Shown piece by piece: positions 42,457 through 50,882 of a stretch of 64,000 bases of DNA. A model generated the notes under the pieces. It saw only the letters and a list, made by a program, of their open reading frames with translations. It was not told where the DNA came from and made no database searches. This stretch comes from Bacteroidota bacterium (GTDB lineage Bacteria; Bacteroidota; Bacteroidia; Chitinophagales; BACL12). Every line of letters begins with the position of its first letter. The stretch's first letter is position 1. The stretch lies in NCBI GenBank assembly GCA_016124275.1, contig WGOA01000051.1, positions 16,845 to 80,844 of the forward strand, read 5' to 3'. Position numbers and translations under genes: made by a program.

Positions 42457-42470
42457 GCATGCGCGCATGC
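42457..42470. terminator. Perfect 14-base palindrome just after infB
   Basis: GCATGCGCGCATGC, flanked by CCC and GGG, lies four bases after the infB TAG. It could end the infB operon, but no T-run follows on the minus strand, so a rho-independent terminator is uncertain. Confidence 0.35.
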
Positions 42471-42474
42471 GGGA

Positions 42475-45447
42475 CTACCCGAGCTTGCGCTTGACTTCGA
42501 ACTCTTCGTAGCCCTCAATAATGTCGCCGACGCGAATGTCGTTGTAATTGGCAATGTTCATGCCGCACTCCATGCCTGCAGAAACTTCCTTGACGTCGTC
42601 TTTGAAGCGTTTTAGCGATGCCAACGTGCCGCTGTACACCACGATGCCATCGCGGATCAAACGCACTTTGGACTGGCGGTTCATTTTGCCTTCCAGGACG
42701 TAACAACCGGCAATGGTGCCCACTTTGGTAATCTTGAACACCTCGCGAACTTCGACGTTGCAAATGATCTTCTCTTCGATCTTGGCGTCGAGCATGCCTT
42801 CCATGGCCGCGCGGATCTCCTCAATGGCGTCGTAGATGATGGAGTACAAGCGAATTTCCACCTGCTCCTTCTCGGCCAATTTGCGCGCTGCCTGCGATGG
42901 TCTTACCTGGAAGCCCAGAATAATGGCATCGGAGGCGGTAGCCAACAACACGTCTGATTCGGTGATCTGGCCCACACCTTTGTGGACCACATTGACTTGA
43001 ATTTCTTCAGTGGTAAGCTTGAGCAAGGAGTCGGTAAGGGCCTCGACCGATCCGTCCACGTCGCCGCGGATGATGATGTTGAGTTCTTTGAAGGAGCCCA
43101 GGGCCAAACGGCGACCGATCTCGTCCAGAGTAAGGTGTTTTTGGGTCCGGATGCCCTGTTCGCGCTGAATCTGCGCGCGGCGACCAGCAATCTCCTTGGC
43201 TTCCTGCTCGTCTTCATACACGCGGAACCGCTCCCCGGCCTGCGGTGCACCGTTGAGCCCTAACAAAAGCAAGGGAGTGGACGGTCCGGCTTCTGTAACA
43301 GGTTTGCCGCGCTCGTTGAACATGGCCTTGACCTTGCCGTAATGCGATCCGGCCACCACCATGTCGCCAACCTTCAGCGTGCCATCCTGAACCATCACAT
43401 TGGACACGTAACCCCGGCCCTTGTCCAGCGATGCTTCTACGATAGAGCCCATGGCCTGCTTGTTGGGATTGGCTTTCAAATCCAACAACTCCGATTCCAA
43501 CAGGATTTTGCCCAGCAAATCGCTGATGCCTTCCCCGCTTTTGGCCGAAACGTTTTGCACCTGGAATTTACCGCCCCAGTCTTCGACCAGAATGTTCATC
43601 CCGGCCAACTGCTCCTTGATTTTCTCCGGATTTGCGCCCGGCTTGTCAATCTTGTTGATGGCGAAAATCATGGGCACACCTGCTGCCTGTGCGTGGCTGA
43701 TGGCTTCCTTGGTCTGGGGCATAACCGCATCGTCTGCCGCCACAATGATGACGGCAATGTCGGTGACTTTGGCACCCCTGGCGCGCATAGCGGTAAAGGC
43801 TTCGTGACCTGGCGTATCCAGGAAAGCAACGCGCTGTCCGGATTCAGTGGTGACTTCGTAAGCCCCAATGTGCTGCGTAATTCCACCTTTCTCGCCCGCA
43901 ACCACATTGGCCGAGCGGATGTAGTCAAGCAACGACGTTTTACCGTGGTCCACGTGGCCCATAATGGTAACAATCGGTGCGCGGTTTTCTAAATCTTCCG
44001 GGCTGTCATCCTCCTCTTCGGCGTCTTCATCACCTGCTGCGTTAGCGTCGATGAATTCTACCTGAAAGCCAAACTCGTCAGAAACGAGCTCAATCACCTC
44101 GGCGTCCAAACGCTGATTGATGGAAACAAAAATGCCCAGTCCCATACAGGTTGAAATGACCTGCGTAGGGGAAACACCAATTAAACTGGCCAATTCGGCT
44201 ACGGAAATGAACTCCGTTACCTGCAGCACGCTTTCGTCCTGCGACGATGCAGCTTCGTCCGCGCGGACCGCATGGTCATCGCGCTTGGCCTTTCGCAGCT
44301 TGGAACGGGTGCTTTTCCCTTTGGCACCCCCCCCCAACTGAATCATGGTCTTTTTGATCTTCTCGCGGATCTCCTTTTCGCTGACCGCTTCGCCCGGCTT
44401 GCCGGTTTTGCGGCCGGGAGGAGTTCCCGGACGGGCAGCACCCCCACCCCCCGGACGAGCTCCGGCACCCCCTGCGCCACCGGTACCCGGTCGCGCCGTT
44501 CCGGGACGGGCTGCGCCCCCCCCTTGACCACCAGCGGGTCGAGCGCCTGTTCCGGGCTGCTGACCGCCGCCGGCCGGCTTATCCGTGCGCTGAATACGCT
44601 TGCGCTTGCGCTTCTGCTCCATGGACTCGCGCGGGCGATCAACAGGCAATTCTATTTTACCGACAATACGGGGGCCATCAAGCGTTACTTTCTCCGGACG
44701 AATGATGTCGCTGTCGTCTTTTGGCGTTTCCAGCTGACGCACCGTTTCTGCACCCGGTTCAGCGGCCAACTCCTTCACTTCAGCTGCGGGTTGGCTTTCA
44801 GCAACCGGTTCTGCCTGTTTCGGGATTTCAACTTCCGACTCAGCAGCAACAGCCGGGGCTGCTGCTTTTTCCGCTTTGGCTGCAGCTGCTTTGGGCTTCT
44901 TTTTGCCGGCATCCAGATCCACCTTGCCAACCACTTTGGGTCCGGCCAAACTGGCCTTGGCGGGGGCCGCCTCCACAGCGGGAGCGGGCTCCGCCGGAGC
45001 AGTTTCTGCAACAGGTGCCGGAGTTGCTGCCTCAGGAGGCTCCGGAGCTTCCACTTTGGCTTCCTTCTTTGGCGCCGGGGCTTCTTCGGTTTTGGGCGGG
45101 GCAGTTGTTACTCCCGCATTCCCTACTGAACCCCCTACCAGCCGGCTTTGGATCAGGACATCCTCCTTCTGTTCCTCCCGTTTGTGCGGGACATGCGCTT
45201 GCCGTTCATCCAAGGCCACTTCTTCCCGCTTGCGGGTGCCAATGGAGATCTGGTCGGCTTGCTCGCGCACCCCCTTGTCTTTGTGGAAGGCTTTGAGCAG
45301 GACGCCGTACATATCTTCCGAGAGCTTCGTGGTCGGACGGTTCTCCACGTCGTACCCGCTTTTCTTCAGGTGTTCGACGATGGTGGCCGTGGCCACATTA
45401 AACTCTTTGGCTGCTTCAGCGAGCCGAATGGTCTTGATTTCGGGCAT
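42475..45447 (-). CDS. infB: Translation initiation factor IF-2
   Basis: This 990-residue GTPase brings initiator tRNA to the 30S subunit. The N-terminal IF2_N helix region ('[20 protein letters not shown]') is followed by about 300 low-complexity residues rich in Ala, Pro, Glu and Lys. A Gly/Arg/Pro-rich stretch comes next ('[20 protein letters not shown]'). The GTPase shows '[14 protein letters not shown]' (G1), 'DTPGHEAF' (G3) and 'NKIDKPG' (G4), and domains II-IV follow ('ADVLLATA'-like '[20 protein letters not shown]'). The length is typical of Bacteroidota IF-2. It is last in the rimP-nusA-infB operon, 26 bases after nusA. Confidence 0.97.
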   Translation of the reverse strand: MPEIKTIRLAEAAKEFNVATATIVEHLKKSGYDVENRPTTKLSEDMYGVLLKAFHKDKGVREQADQISIGTRKREEVALDERQAHVPHKREEQKEDVLIQSRLVGGSVGNAGVTTAPPKTEEAPAPKKEAKVEAPEPPEAATPAPVAETAPAEPAPAVEAAPAKASLAGPKVVGKVDLDAGKKKPKAAAAKAEKAAAPAVAAESEVEIPKQAEPVAESQPAAEVKELAAEPGAETVRQLETPKDDSDIIRPEKVTLDGPRIVGKIELPVDRPRESMEQKRKRKRIQRTDKPAGGGQQPGTGARPAGGQGGGAARPGTARPGTGGAGGAGARPGGGGAARPGTPPGRKTGKPGEAVSEKEIREKIKKTMIQLGGGAKGKSTRSKLRKAKRDDHAVRADEAASSQDESVLQVTEFISVAELASLIGVSPTQVISTCMGLGIFVSINQRLDAEVIELVSDEFGFQVEFIDANAAGDEDAEEEDDSPEDLENRAPIVTIMGHVDHGKTSLLDYIRSANVVAGEKGGITQHIGAYEVTTESGQRVAFLDTPGHEAFTAMRARGAKVTDIAVIIVAADDAVMPQTKEAISHAQAAGVPMIFAINKIDKPGANPEKIKEQLAGMNILVEDWGGKFQVQNVSAKSGEGISDLLGKILLESELLDLKANPNKQAMGSIVEASLDKGRGYVSNVMVQDGTLKVGDMVVAGSHYGKVKAMFNERGKPVTEAGPSTPLLLLGLNGAPQAGERFRVYEDEQEAKEIAGRRAQIQREQGIRTQKHLTLDEIGRRLALGSFKELNIIIRGDVDGSVEALTDSLLKLTTEEIQVNVVHKGVGQITESDVLLATASDAIILGFQVRPSQAARKLAEKEQVEIRLYSIIYDAIEEIRAAMEGMLDAKIEEKIICNVEVREVFKITKVGTIAGCYVLEGKMNRQSKVRLIRDGIVVYSGTLASLKRFKDDVKEVSAGMECGMNIANYNDIRVGDIIEGYEEFEVKRKLG

Positions 45448-45473
45448 AAAAGGTTGACAAAGTTATCAATTTC

Positions 45474-46721
45474 TCAGGGTTCGTCGTCGAACTCGGCGCT
45501 GAGAATGCGCAAGATTTCCTTGACGGTCTCTTCTTCCAGGTCGGTGCGGCGCACCAATTCTTCCGGAGCAAGCGACAAAACACTGCGGGCCGTATCGCAT
45601 CCGATGGCCTTGAGTTCGTCAATAATCCATGCATCAATTTCATCGGTGAATTCCTCCAAATCCACGTCGTAGTTCTCGTCGTTGGAGTCGCGGAACACAT
45701 CAATGGTGTAGTCGGTCAGGCGGCTGGCGAGTTTAATGTTCAATCCGCCCTTGCCGATGGCCAGAGAAACCTGGTCAGGAGCAAGGTAAACGCTGGCTTT
45801 GTTCGTTTCCTGGTTCAGCTCCATGCTGGTGATTTTTGCGGGGCTGAGCGCGCGCGTAATCAGCAATTGAATGTTGTTGGTCCAGTTGATGATGTCGATG
45901 TTTTCGTTGCGCAATTCCCGGACAATACCGTGAATTCGCGAACCTTTCATGCCCACGCAGGCACCCACGGGATCTATCCGGTCGTCGTAGCTCTCTACGG
46001 CCACCTTAGCGCGCTCACCGGGCTGGCGCACAATCTTGCGAATGGTGATCAGGCCATCGAAAATTTCAGGCACTTCCAGCTCCAGCAACTTGGCCAGAAA
46101 CGCATTGTCGGTGCGGGACAAAATGACCTGCGGGGTGGTGGCGTTTTTCATCTCTACCGCCTTGACCACGGCGCGAACCGTATCGCCCTTGCGGAAAAAG
46201 TCAGCGGGAATCTGTTCCTTTTTGGGCATCACCAACTCGTTGCCTTCGTCGTCCAGCAACAGAATTTCTTTCTTCCACACTTGGTACACTTCGCCGGTCA
46301 CGATGTCGCCGACGCGCTTGCTGTACTTCTTGTAGAGTTCGTCTTTTTCCAGTTCCAACACCCGGCTAACCAGGGTTTGCCGGGCAGCCAGAATAGCGCG
46401 ACGGCCAAAGCTTTCAATGGTAATTTCCTCAAAGGTTTCCTCGCCTACTTCAAAATCGGGCTCGATTTTCACCGCTTCGGCAAGGGCGATTTCTTTGACG
46501 GGATCTTCCACTTCACCATCCGGGACAATGATGCGGCGGTGCCAGATTTCCAAGTCGCCCTTATCGGTGTTTACGATAATGTCGAAATTGTCATCTGACT
46601 CGTACTTTTTCCGCAACAAGGTGCGAAAAACGTCTTCCAGCACCCGCATCAGTGTGGGGCGGTCAATATTTTTAAACTCCTTGAATTCGGCGAAGGAATT
46701 GACTAGCTCTGTGCTGTTCAT
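45474..46721 (-). CDS. nusA: Transcription termination/antitermination protein NusA
   Basis: This 415-residue factor binds RNA polymerase and nascent RNA and controls pausing, termination and antitermination. The N-terminal polymerase-binding domain ('LVNSFAEFKEFKNIDRPTLM') leads into an S1 domain ('KRVGDIVTGEVYQVWKKEIL'). Two KH domains follow ('DPVGACVGMKGSRIHGIVRE' and 'VSLAIGKGGLNIKLASRLTD'). The C-terminus is an acidic helical segment ('LAPEELVRRTDLEEETVKEI'). Length is usual for Bacteroidota, which lack the duplicated acidic repeats of E. coli NusA. It lies 31 bases after rimP. Confidence 0.97.
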   Translation of the reverse strand: MNSTELVNSFAEFKEFKNIDRPTLMRVLEDVFRTLLRKKYESDDNFDIIVNTDKGDLEIWHRRIIVPDGEVEDPVKEIALAEAVKIEPDFEVGEETFEEITIESFGRRAILAARQTLVSRVLELEKDELYKKYSKRVGDIVTGEVYQVWKKEILLLDDEGNELVMPKKEQIPADFFRKGDTVRAVVKAVEMKNATTPQVILSRTDNAFLAKLLELEVPEIFDGLITIRKIVRQPGERAKVAVESYDDRIDPVGACVGMKGSRIHGIVRELRNENIDIINWTNNIQLLITRALSPAKITSMELNQETNKASVYLAPDQVSLAIGKGGLNIKLASRLTDYTIDVFRDSNDENYDVDLEEFTDEIDAWIIDELKAIGCDTARSVLSLAPEELVRRTDLEEETVKEILRILSAEFDDEP

Positions 46722-46752
46722 GGTGTTTGAGAATTTACAGTCTGCACGTCAC

Positions 46753-47307
46753 TTAGAATTCAAATTTGCGTTTGGTTGATTTAATCTGGCTGAAAGCGAT
46801 GGACATCCGCTCCGTATCGGGAGCAATGTTTTTCTTTTTGGGGTCCTTTCCTGCGGGCAATTTAACGGGCAATTTTCCGGACAGTTTACCGGGCGAAATG
46901 CCCTGAGCGCTGCTCAGAAATCGATCAAGAACAATACCCTCTTCGCTGCTGTCTGCCAGAATGCCCTCCAATTTCCGGCCATCCAGCAACAGCACCTCTA
47001 CCCGCGCTCCCTGGTATTTTTGGTACTGACGAAGCACTTTGAACGGATTGTCCATGCCTGGTGAGGACACTTCAAGAATGTAGTTCTTGGGTGTGCCTTC
47101 GCCGTGATCCAGTTGAAACTGCAGGTAGCGACTCACCACGGCACAGGTGTCAATATCAATGCCCGGCTTTCCCGCATCCCGATCCAGGTAAACCTCAATG
47201 CGATGTTGGGCAGGGTTCTGCTTAACATCTACCAGAAATGCACCCAACTCCTCGAGTTTGGGTTCCAGCCATTCGGCGATTTGGTCCGCCAGACGTTCCA
47301 TGGGCAA
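46753..47307 (-). CDS. rimP: Ribosome maturation factor RimP
   Basis: This 184-residue protein aids maturation of the 30S subunit. The first domain shows 'AEWLEPKLEELGAFLVDVKQ' and 'IEVYLDRDAGKPGIDIDTCA', and the junction 'YILEVSSPGMDNPFKVLRQY' is the family signature. The C-terminal SH3-like domain is present but extended by a Lys/Pro-rich insert ('GKLPVKLPAGKDPKKKNIAP'), longer than in E. coli. It is first in the rimP-nusA-infB operon, conserved across bacteria, and its mRNA leader contains a strong hairpin (47434-47455). Confidence 0.93.
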   Translation of the reverse strand: MPMERLADQIAEWLEPKLEELGAFLVDVKQNPAQHRIEVYLDRDAGKPGIDIDTCAVVSRYLQFQLDHGEGTPKNYILEVSSPGMDNPFKVLRQYQKYQGARVEVLLLDGRKLEGILADSSEEGIVLDRFLSSAQGISPGKLSGKLPVKLPAGKDPKKKNIAPDTERMSIAFSQIKSTKRKFEF

Positions 47308-47433
47308 TTTTCCCGTTCAAACCTTTTGGCTTGCCCGTTCCATCACGGCGTTTCGTTGAACAACCTGACTTCAAAAGCACACCCAAAAACCACAAAATCC
47401 AGGGCTTTTAGCTGTGCCTTCCGGGCAATAAAA

Positions 47434-47455
47434 GAGGGGACCACTGGGTCCCCTC
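47434..47455 (-). promoter_or_regulatory. Terminator-like hairpin in the rimP-nusA-infB leader
   Basis: On the minus strand GAGGGGACC-CAGT-GGTCCCCTC forms a nine-base perfect stem followed by TTTTATT, the layout of an intrinsic terminator. It lies about 125 bases upstream of rimP and just after a candidate -7 box. NusA controls termination, so an attenuator is possible; this is inference. Confidence 0.5.
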
Positions 47456-47469
47456 GCTTAAAGGCGGGG

Positions 47470-47477
47470 TAAAGATA
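47470..47477 (-). promoter_or_regulatory. Candidate -7 box for the rimP operon
   Basis: TATCTTTA on the minus strand matches TAnnTTTG except at the last base. It would start the transcript just before the leader hairpin. Confidence 0.35.
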
Positions 47478-47624
47478 AGCATTTGCAGGCATTGTAGGAT
47501 GCCCTCCAGCCTGATGCAGTGATTAATGTCACCCGACTATAGCTGTCTGCATCTGCGGGATAGCGGCCACTATGCGGGACTTTTAAGGGTGTTAAGCCTT
47601 TATGCTTACCCTAATTGTACAGCT

Positions 47625-48263
47625 ATGTCCCTGAGAATCATCTTGTTGCCGCTTTTTCCCTGGCTCCTGGCACTATCCGGTGCACCGGTAGGAGCACCGG
47701 CAACTGAGGCGGAATTTGAGCGCCGCGCCGTTTCCATTCAGGTGCATGCTGATTCCCAGGTGGCTATAGAAGGGTCCAGCAACCTGAAGGCAATTCGCTG
47801 TGTTGCCGGTACGGTGCATTTTCCCAAAACCATCCTTGCGGATTACGAGCAGGGAAGTTCGGTCCTCAGCATCCGCGATGGCAAAATCCTGCTGGATGTC
47901 GTTGCCTTGGATTGCGGTGCCCGCGTCATCAATCAGGACATGCGCGAAACCCTCAAAGCAGAGAAGTTTCCCCAAATCGTCATGGATATCCTCACCGTGC
48001 AGTTACCGGCGGGTCAAAGCGACCTGAGCCAGCCCTGGCAAACCTGCAAGGCCGAAACCCAGGTGCACATGGCCGGCGTTACCCGCAGGGAACCATTTGT
48101 TTTTCAGGGCAAGCGTCTTGGAGCAGGCCGCTACCGCATTACGGGCAGCCACGAAATCAAGCTATCCAATTATTGTTTGGAGGCCCCGAGCGCTATGATG
48201 GGGCTGATCAAAGTAGATGACTGCTTTTTGATCCAATTGGACCTCATCTTCCAGGTTCAATAG
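47625..48263 (+). CDS. Secreted YceI-family protein
   Basis: This 212-residue protein has a signal peptide (MSLRIILLPLFPWLLALSG) and a lipocalin-like YceI domain. Landmarks are 'VQVHADSQVAIEGSSNLKAI'-like start, 'ILLDVVALDCGARVINQDMR', 'EKFPQIVMDILTV' and 'MAGVTRREPFVFQGKRLG'. YceI proteins bind isoprenoid or other lipidic ligands in the periplasm. The ligand here is unknown. Cysteines near 'RCVAGT', 'LDCGA', 'QTCKA', 'NYCLEA' and 'DDCFL' may form disulfides. The ATG at 47625 is chosen for its signal peptide; 34 upstream in-frame codons look non-coding. Confidence 0.85.
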   Translation: MSLRIILLPLFPWLLALSGAPVGAPATEAEFERRAVSIQVHADSQVAIEGSSNLKAIRCVAGTVHFPKTILADYEQGSSVLSIRDGKILLDVVALDCGARVINQDMRETLKAEKFPQIVMDILTVQLPAGQSDLSQPWQTCKAETQVHMAGVTRREPFVFQGKRLGAGRYRITGSHEIKLSNYCLEAPSAMMGLIKVDDCFLIQLDLIFQVQ

Positions 48264-48304
48264 CGCCGCCTGTCCTCCAGCGCGCTAAACGCGGCTTTTG
48301 CATC

Positions 48305-48381
48305 GTTAACGTTGACTAATTTTGGTTAATGAAATGTTAATTGATGCAAATGGCCCCCTTTGCGCTGTTAATTTCGTTAAC
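48305..48381 (+). promoter_or_regulatory. Cluster of five GTTAA boxes upstream of the two-component system
   Basis: GTTAA occurs at 48305, 48325, 48336, 48367 and 48376; the outer two are full GTTAAC palindromes (ATCGTTAACG and TTCGTTAACGG). They lie 40-120 bases before the histidine kinase gene in an AT-rich stretch. A site for the adjacent response regulator is possible. Confidence 0.35.
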
Positions 48382-48424
48382 GGTCTGAACCGAGACTGCC
48401 CAACGCCTTGTCCCCCTTCCCCCG

Positions 48425-50029
48425 ATGAACGTTTACAAAATCTGGTTGATTGTTGTCCTGATGAGTGCTGCCCTGATCGGCATTATCATGGTTCAGGCCT
48501 ATTGGGTTCACAACGCCATTACCCTGCGCAAAACCATTTTTGACCAACAGGTTAATGAAGCCCTAAAGGTTGTGGTCGATAAAATGCAACGCCACCAAGC
48601 GGCCAGTTTAATTGACGAACACCTTAGCCTCCTGAACCTGGACGACCTGTCGTTCATCACCATTGACTCTTCGCTGATGGATCCCGGCATGGCGGATACG
48701 CTGGTCGAAGAATTGCTCAGCTCGGGCGAGCCCATCGCGATGAATGGGGCTTTGGAGCAAGCCAACCCCGAGTCGCCGGGCTATGCCCCGGCATCCATGC
48801 CCCGCCGCCAACCGACCGATCCATTTGGCATTGGAAACACGGTCTATGAAATGCAAGGCGAAGAAGACGCCCGGATGCTGCCTGCGCTGCTGCTGAACGT
48901 GGAGCAACAGATCCTGGCCAATATCCAGCAGTTCAACTCGGTCATGGACCAGGTTTTGGTGGAATTGGTCCGCGGCCAATACGGCCCTACGCGCAGCATT
49001 GACCCGGATGTACTCGATTCGCTTTTGTCAGCAGAGTTTGTCCAGAATGGCATTTATACACCCTACACCTATGGGGTGCTCATCAGCCAGGAAAAACTGC
49101 TGACCACCGCCGTTGACGATGCTGAAAAAGAAGCGCTGCTGGCCAGCGCCCATCGGGTCAGCATGAGTCCAGGAAACATCTTTACCCGCCCCGATGAACT
49201 GTACGTGAGTTTTCCACAAGAAAAGGAATACGTGCTCAAGAGTCTGTGGACGCTGTTGAGCGGGTCCGTTCTTTTTACCCTGGTCATCATTCTCGGTTTT
49301 TCCTACACCGTTCATGCGCTGTTGCGGCAAAAGAAACTCTCGGACATCAAAACAGATTTCATCAACAACATGACCCACGAGTTCAAAACGCCTATAGCAA
49401 CCATCTCGCTGGCGGTGGACTCCATCAACAACCCGCGCATCATCGGCGACCAGGCGCGCATTGCGCAGTACACGGGCATTATCCGGGACGAAAACAAGCG
49501 CATGAACGCGCAGGTTGAAAAAGTGCTGCAAATGGCGCTGCTTGACCGCAATGAAGTCAGGTTGCACAAAGAGCGGCTTGACATGCACCAGATTATTCAG
49601 ACCGCCGTTGAAGCCATTTCCATCCAAATTGAAAACAACAACGGCCGAATCGTTACGGATCTGCGCGCCAAAAAAACAGGTGTGAGCGGCGATGAAGTTC
49701 ACTTGATCAACGTGATCCAGAACTTGTTGGACAACGCCAACAAATACACCCCCACTGATCCCCTGATTCGCGTGGAAACCTGGAACGACAAGCACGGCAT
49801 TTTTGTGTCCGTGGCCGATAACGGCATCGGCATGGACCGCGAAACCCAGCGCCGCATTTTTGAAAAATTCTACCGTCTGCCCAAAGGCAACGTGCACGAT
49901 GTTAAAGGATTTGGCCTTGGCCTGAGTTACGTCAAAGCCCTGCTTGACGCGCACAACGGTTCCATCACGGTCAAGTCGCAACTCCGCGAAGGTTCCCGTT
50001 TCATCATTTACCTGCCCAATACCGCATGA
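48425..50029 (+). CDS. Sensor histidine kinase
   Basis: This 534-residue kinase has a transmembrane helix at 7-26, a periplasmic sensor region of about 245 residues and a second helix at 274-296. HisKA follows, with the phosphorylated H318 in 'NNMTHEFKTPIATISLAVDS'. The HATPase domain shows 'VIQNLLDNANKYTP' (N box), 'VADNGIGMD' (G1) and 'FGLGLSYVKALLDAHNGSIT' (G2). It signals to the response regulator encoded next, with which it overlaps or nearly overlaps. The sensor domain has no recognised fold, so the stimulus is unknown. Confidence 0.95.
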   Translation: MNVYKIWLIVVLMSAALIGIIMVQAYWVHNAITLRKTIFDQQVNEALKVVVDKMQRHQAASLIDEHLSLLNLDDLSFITIDSSLMDPGMADTLVEELLSSGEPIAMNGALEQANPESPGYAPASMPRRQPTDPFGIGNTVYEMQGEEDARMLPALLLNVEQQILANIQQFNSVMDQVLVELVRGQYGPTRSIDPDVLDSLLSAEFVQNGIYTPYTYGVLISQEKLLTTAVDDAEKEALLASAHRVSMSPGNIFTRPDELYVSFPQEKEYVLKSLWTLLSGSVLFTLVIILGFSYTVHALLRQKKLSDIKTDFINNMTHEFKTPIATISLAVDSINNPRIIGDQARIAQYTGIIRDENKRMNAQVEKVLQMALLDRNEVRLHKERLDMHQIIQTAVEAISIQIENNNGRIVTDLRAKKTGVSGDEVHLINVIQNLLDNANKYTPTDPLIRVETWNDKHGIFVSVADNGIGMDRETQRRIFEKFYRLPKGNVHDVKGFGLGLSYVKALLDAHNGSITVKSQLREGSRFIIYLPNTA

Positions 50030-50094
50030 TCAGCACCACCACACCCCCAATGACCAGCCCCATCACCCTCCAACAAGCCTCAAACCTCAAACCT

Positions 50095-50796
50095 ATGAGT
50101 TCTATCAAGACCCGCATTTTGCTCGTTGAGGATGACCCCAACTTTGGTACCGTCCTCAAGGACTACCTGAACATGAACGACTACGAGGTAGAGTTGGCCA
50201 ATGATGGGGAGAAGGGCTGGAATGCCTTTGGCCGCAGCCCGTATGATCTCTGTGTGTTGGACGTAATGCTGCCCAAAAAAGACGGCTTCACGCTTGCCGG
50301 CGACATTCGCCGCATCAACCAGGATGTGCCCATTATTTTTCTCACGGCCAAAACCCTTCAGGAAGACGTGCTGGAGGGCTTTAAACTGGGCGCAGACGAT
50401 TACATTACCAAGCCCTTCAACTCTGAAGAGTTGTTGTTTCGCATTCAGGCCGTGCTCAAGCGCGGCAAAGTCAAGCGGCAGGATGATCGCAAGATCTACG
50501 ACATTGCCAGCTACCATTTCAACTTCAAGTCGCGCATCCTGAGCCGCAACGGCGTCGAAAACAAACTCTCGCCAAAAGAAGCAGAACTCCTTCGCCTGTT
50601 GGCCAACAACATAAATGATATTACGTATCGTGAAGACGCGCTCAAATCCATTTGGGGGCGCGACGATTATTTTACTGCGCGCTCCATGGACGTGTTTATT
50701 ACCAAGTTGCGCAAATACCTCAAAGACGATCCAACCATCGAGATCGTGAATATTCACGGAAATGGGTTTCGTTTGAGCGTGGAGCCGGAAGAATGA
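50095..50796 (+). CDS. OmpR/PhoB-family response regulator
   Basis: The 233-residue regulator has a receiver domain with 'VEDDPNFG', the phospho-acceptor D56 in 'LCVLDVMLPKKDGF', 'FLTAK' and 'GADDYITKPF'. A winged-helix DNA-binding domain follows ('KLSPKEAELLRLLANNINDI', 'RSMDVFITKLRKYLKDDPTI'). The ATG at 50095 begins the usual family N-terminus. An ATG at 50026, overlapping the kinase stop as ATGA, would add a Thr/Pro-rich 23-residue tail and cannot be excluded. It pairs with the kinase; targets are unknown, possibly the GTTAA cluster upstream. Confidence 0.95.
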   Translation: MSSIKTRILLVEDDPNFGTVLKDYLNMNDYEVELANDGEKGWNAFGRSPYDLCVLDVMLPKKDGFTLAGDIRRINQDVPIIFLTAKTLQEDVLEGFKLGADDYITKPFNSEELLFRIQAVLKRGKVKRQDDRKIYDIASYHFNFKSRILSRNGVENKLSPKEAELLRLLANNINDITYREDALKSIWGRDDYFTARSMDVFITKLRKYLKDDPTIEIVNIHGNGFRLSVEPEE

Positions 50797-50882
50797 CGCC
50801 GTTCTGACCCGATATAAAAAAGCTGACTTTTCCGTGTGGAATCGAATGTGCTTTTGCATCTCCTTCGCAAAAACACCTTCCC

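Larger units (their letters stand above)
47308..47624. other. Divergent intergenic region rimP-YceI, 317 bases
   Basis: It holds the candidate minus-strand -7 box and the leader hairpin of the rimP operon. The YceI side has no clear consensus promoter. No open reading frame with protein features was seen. Confidence 0.6.
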
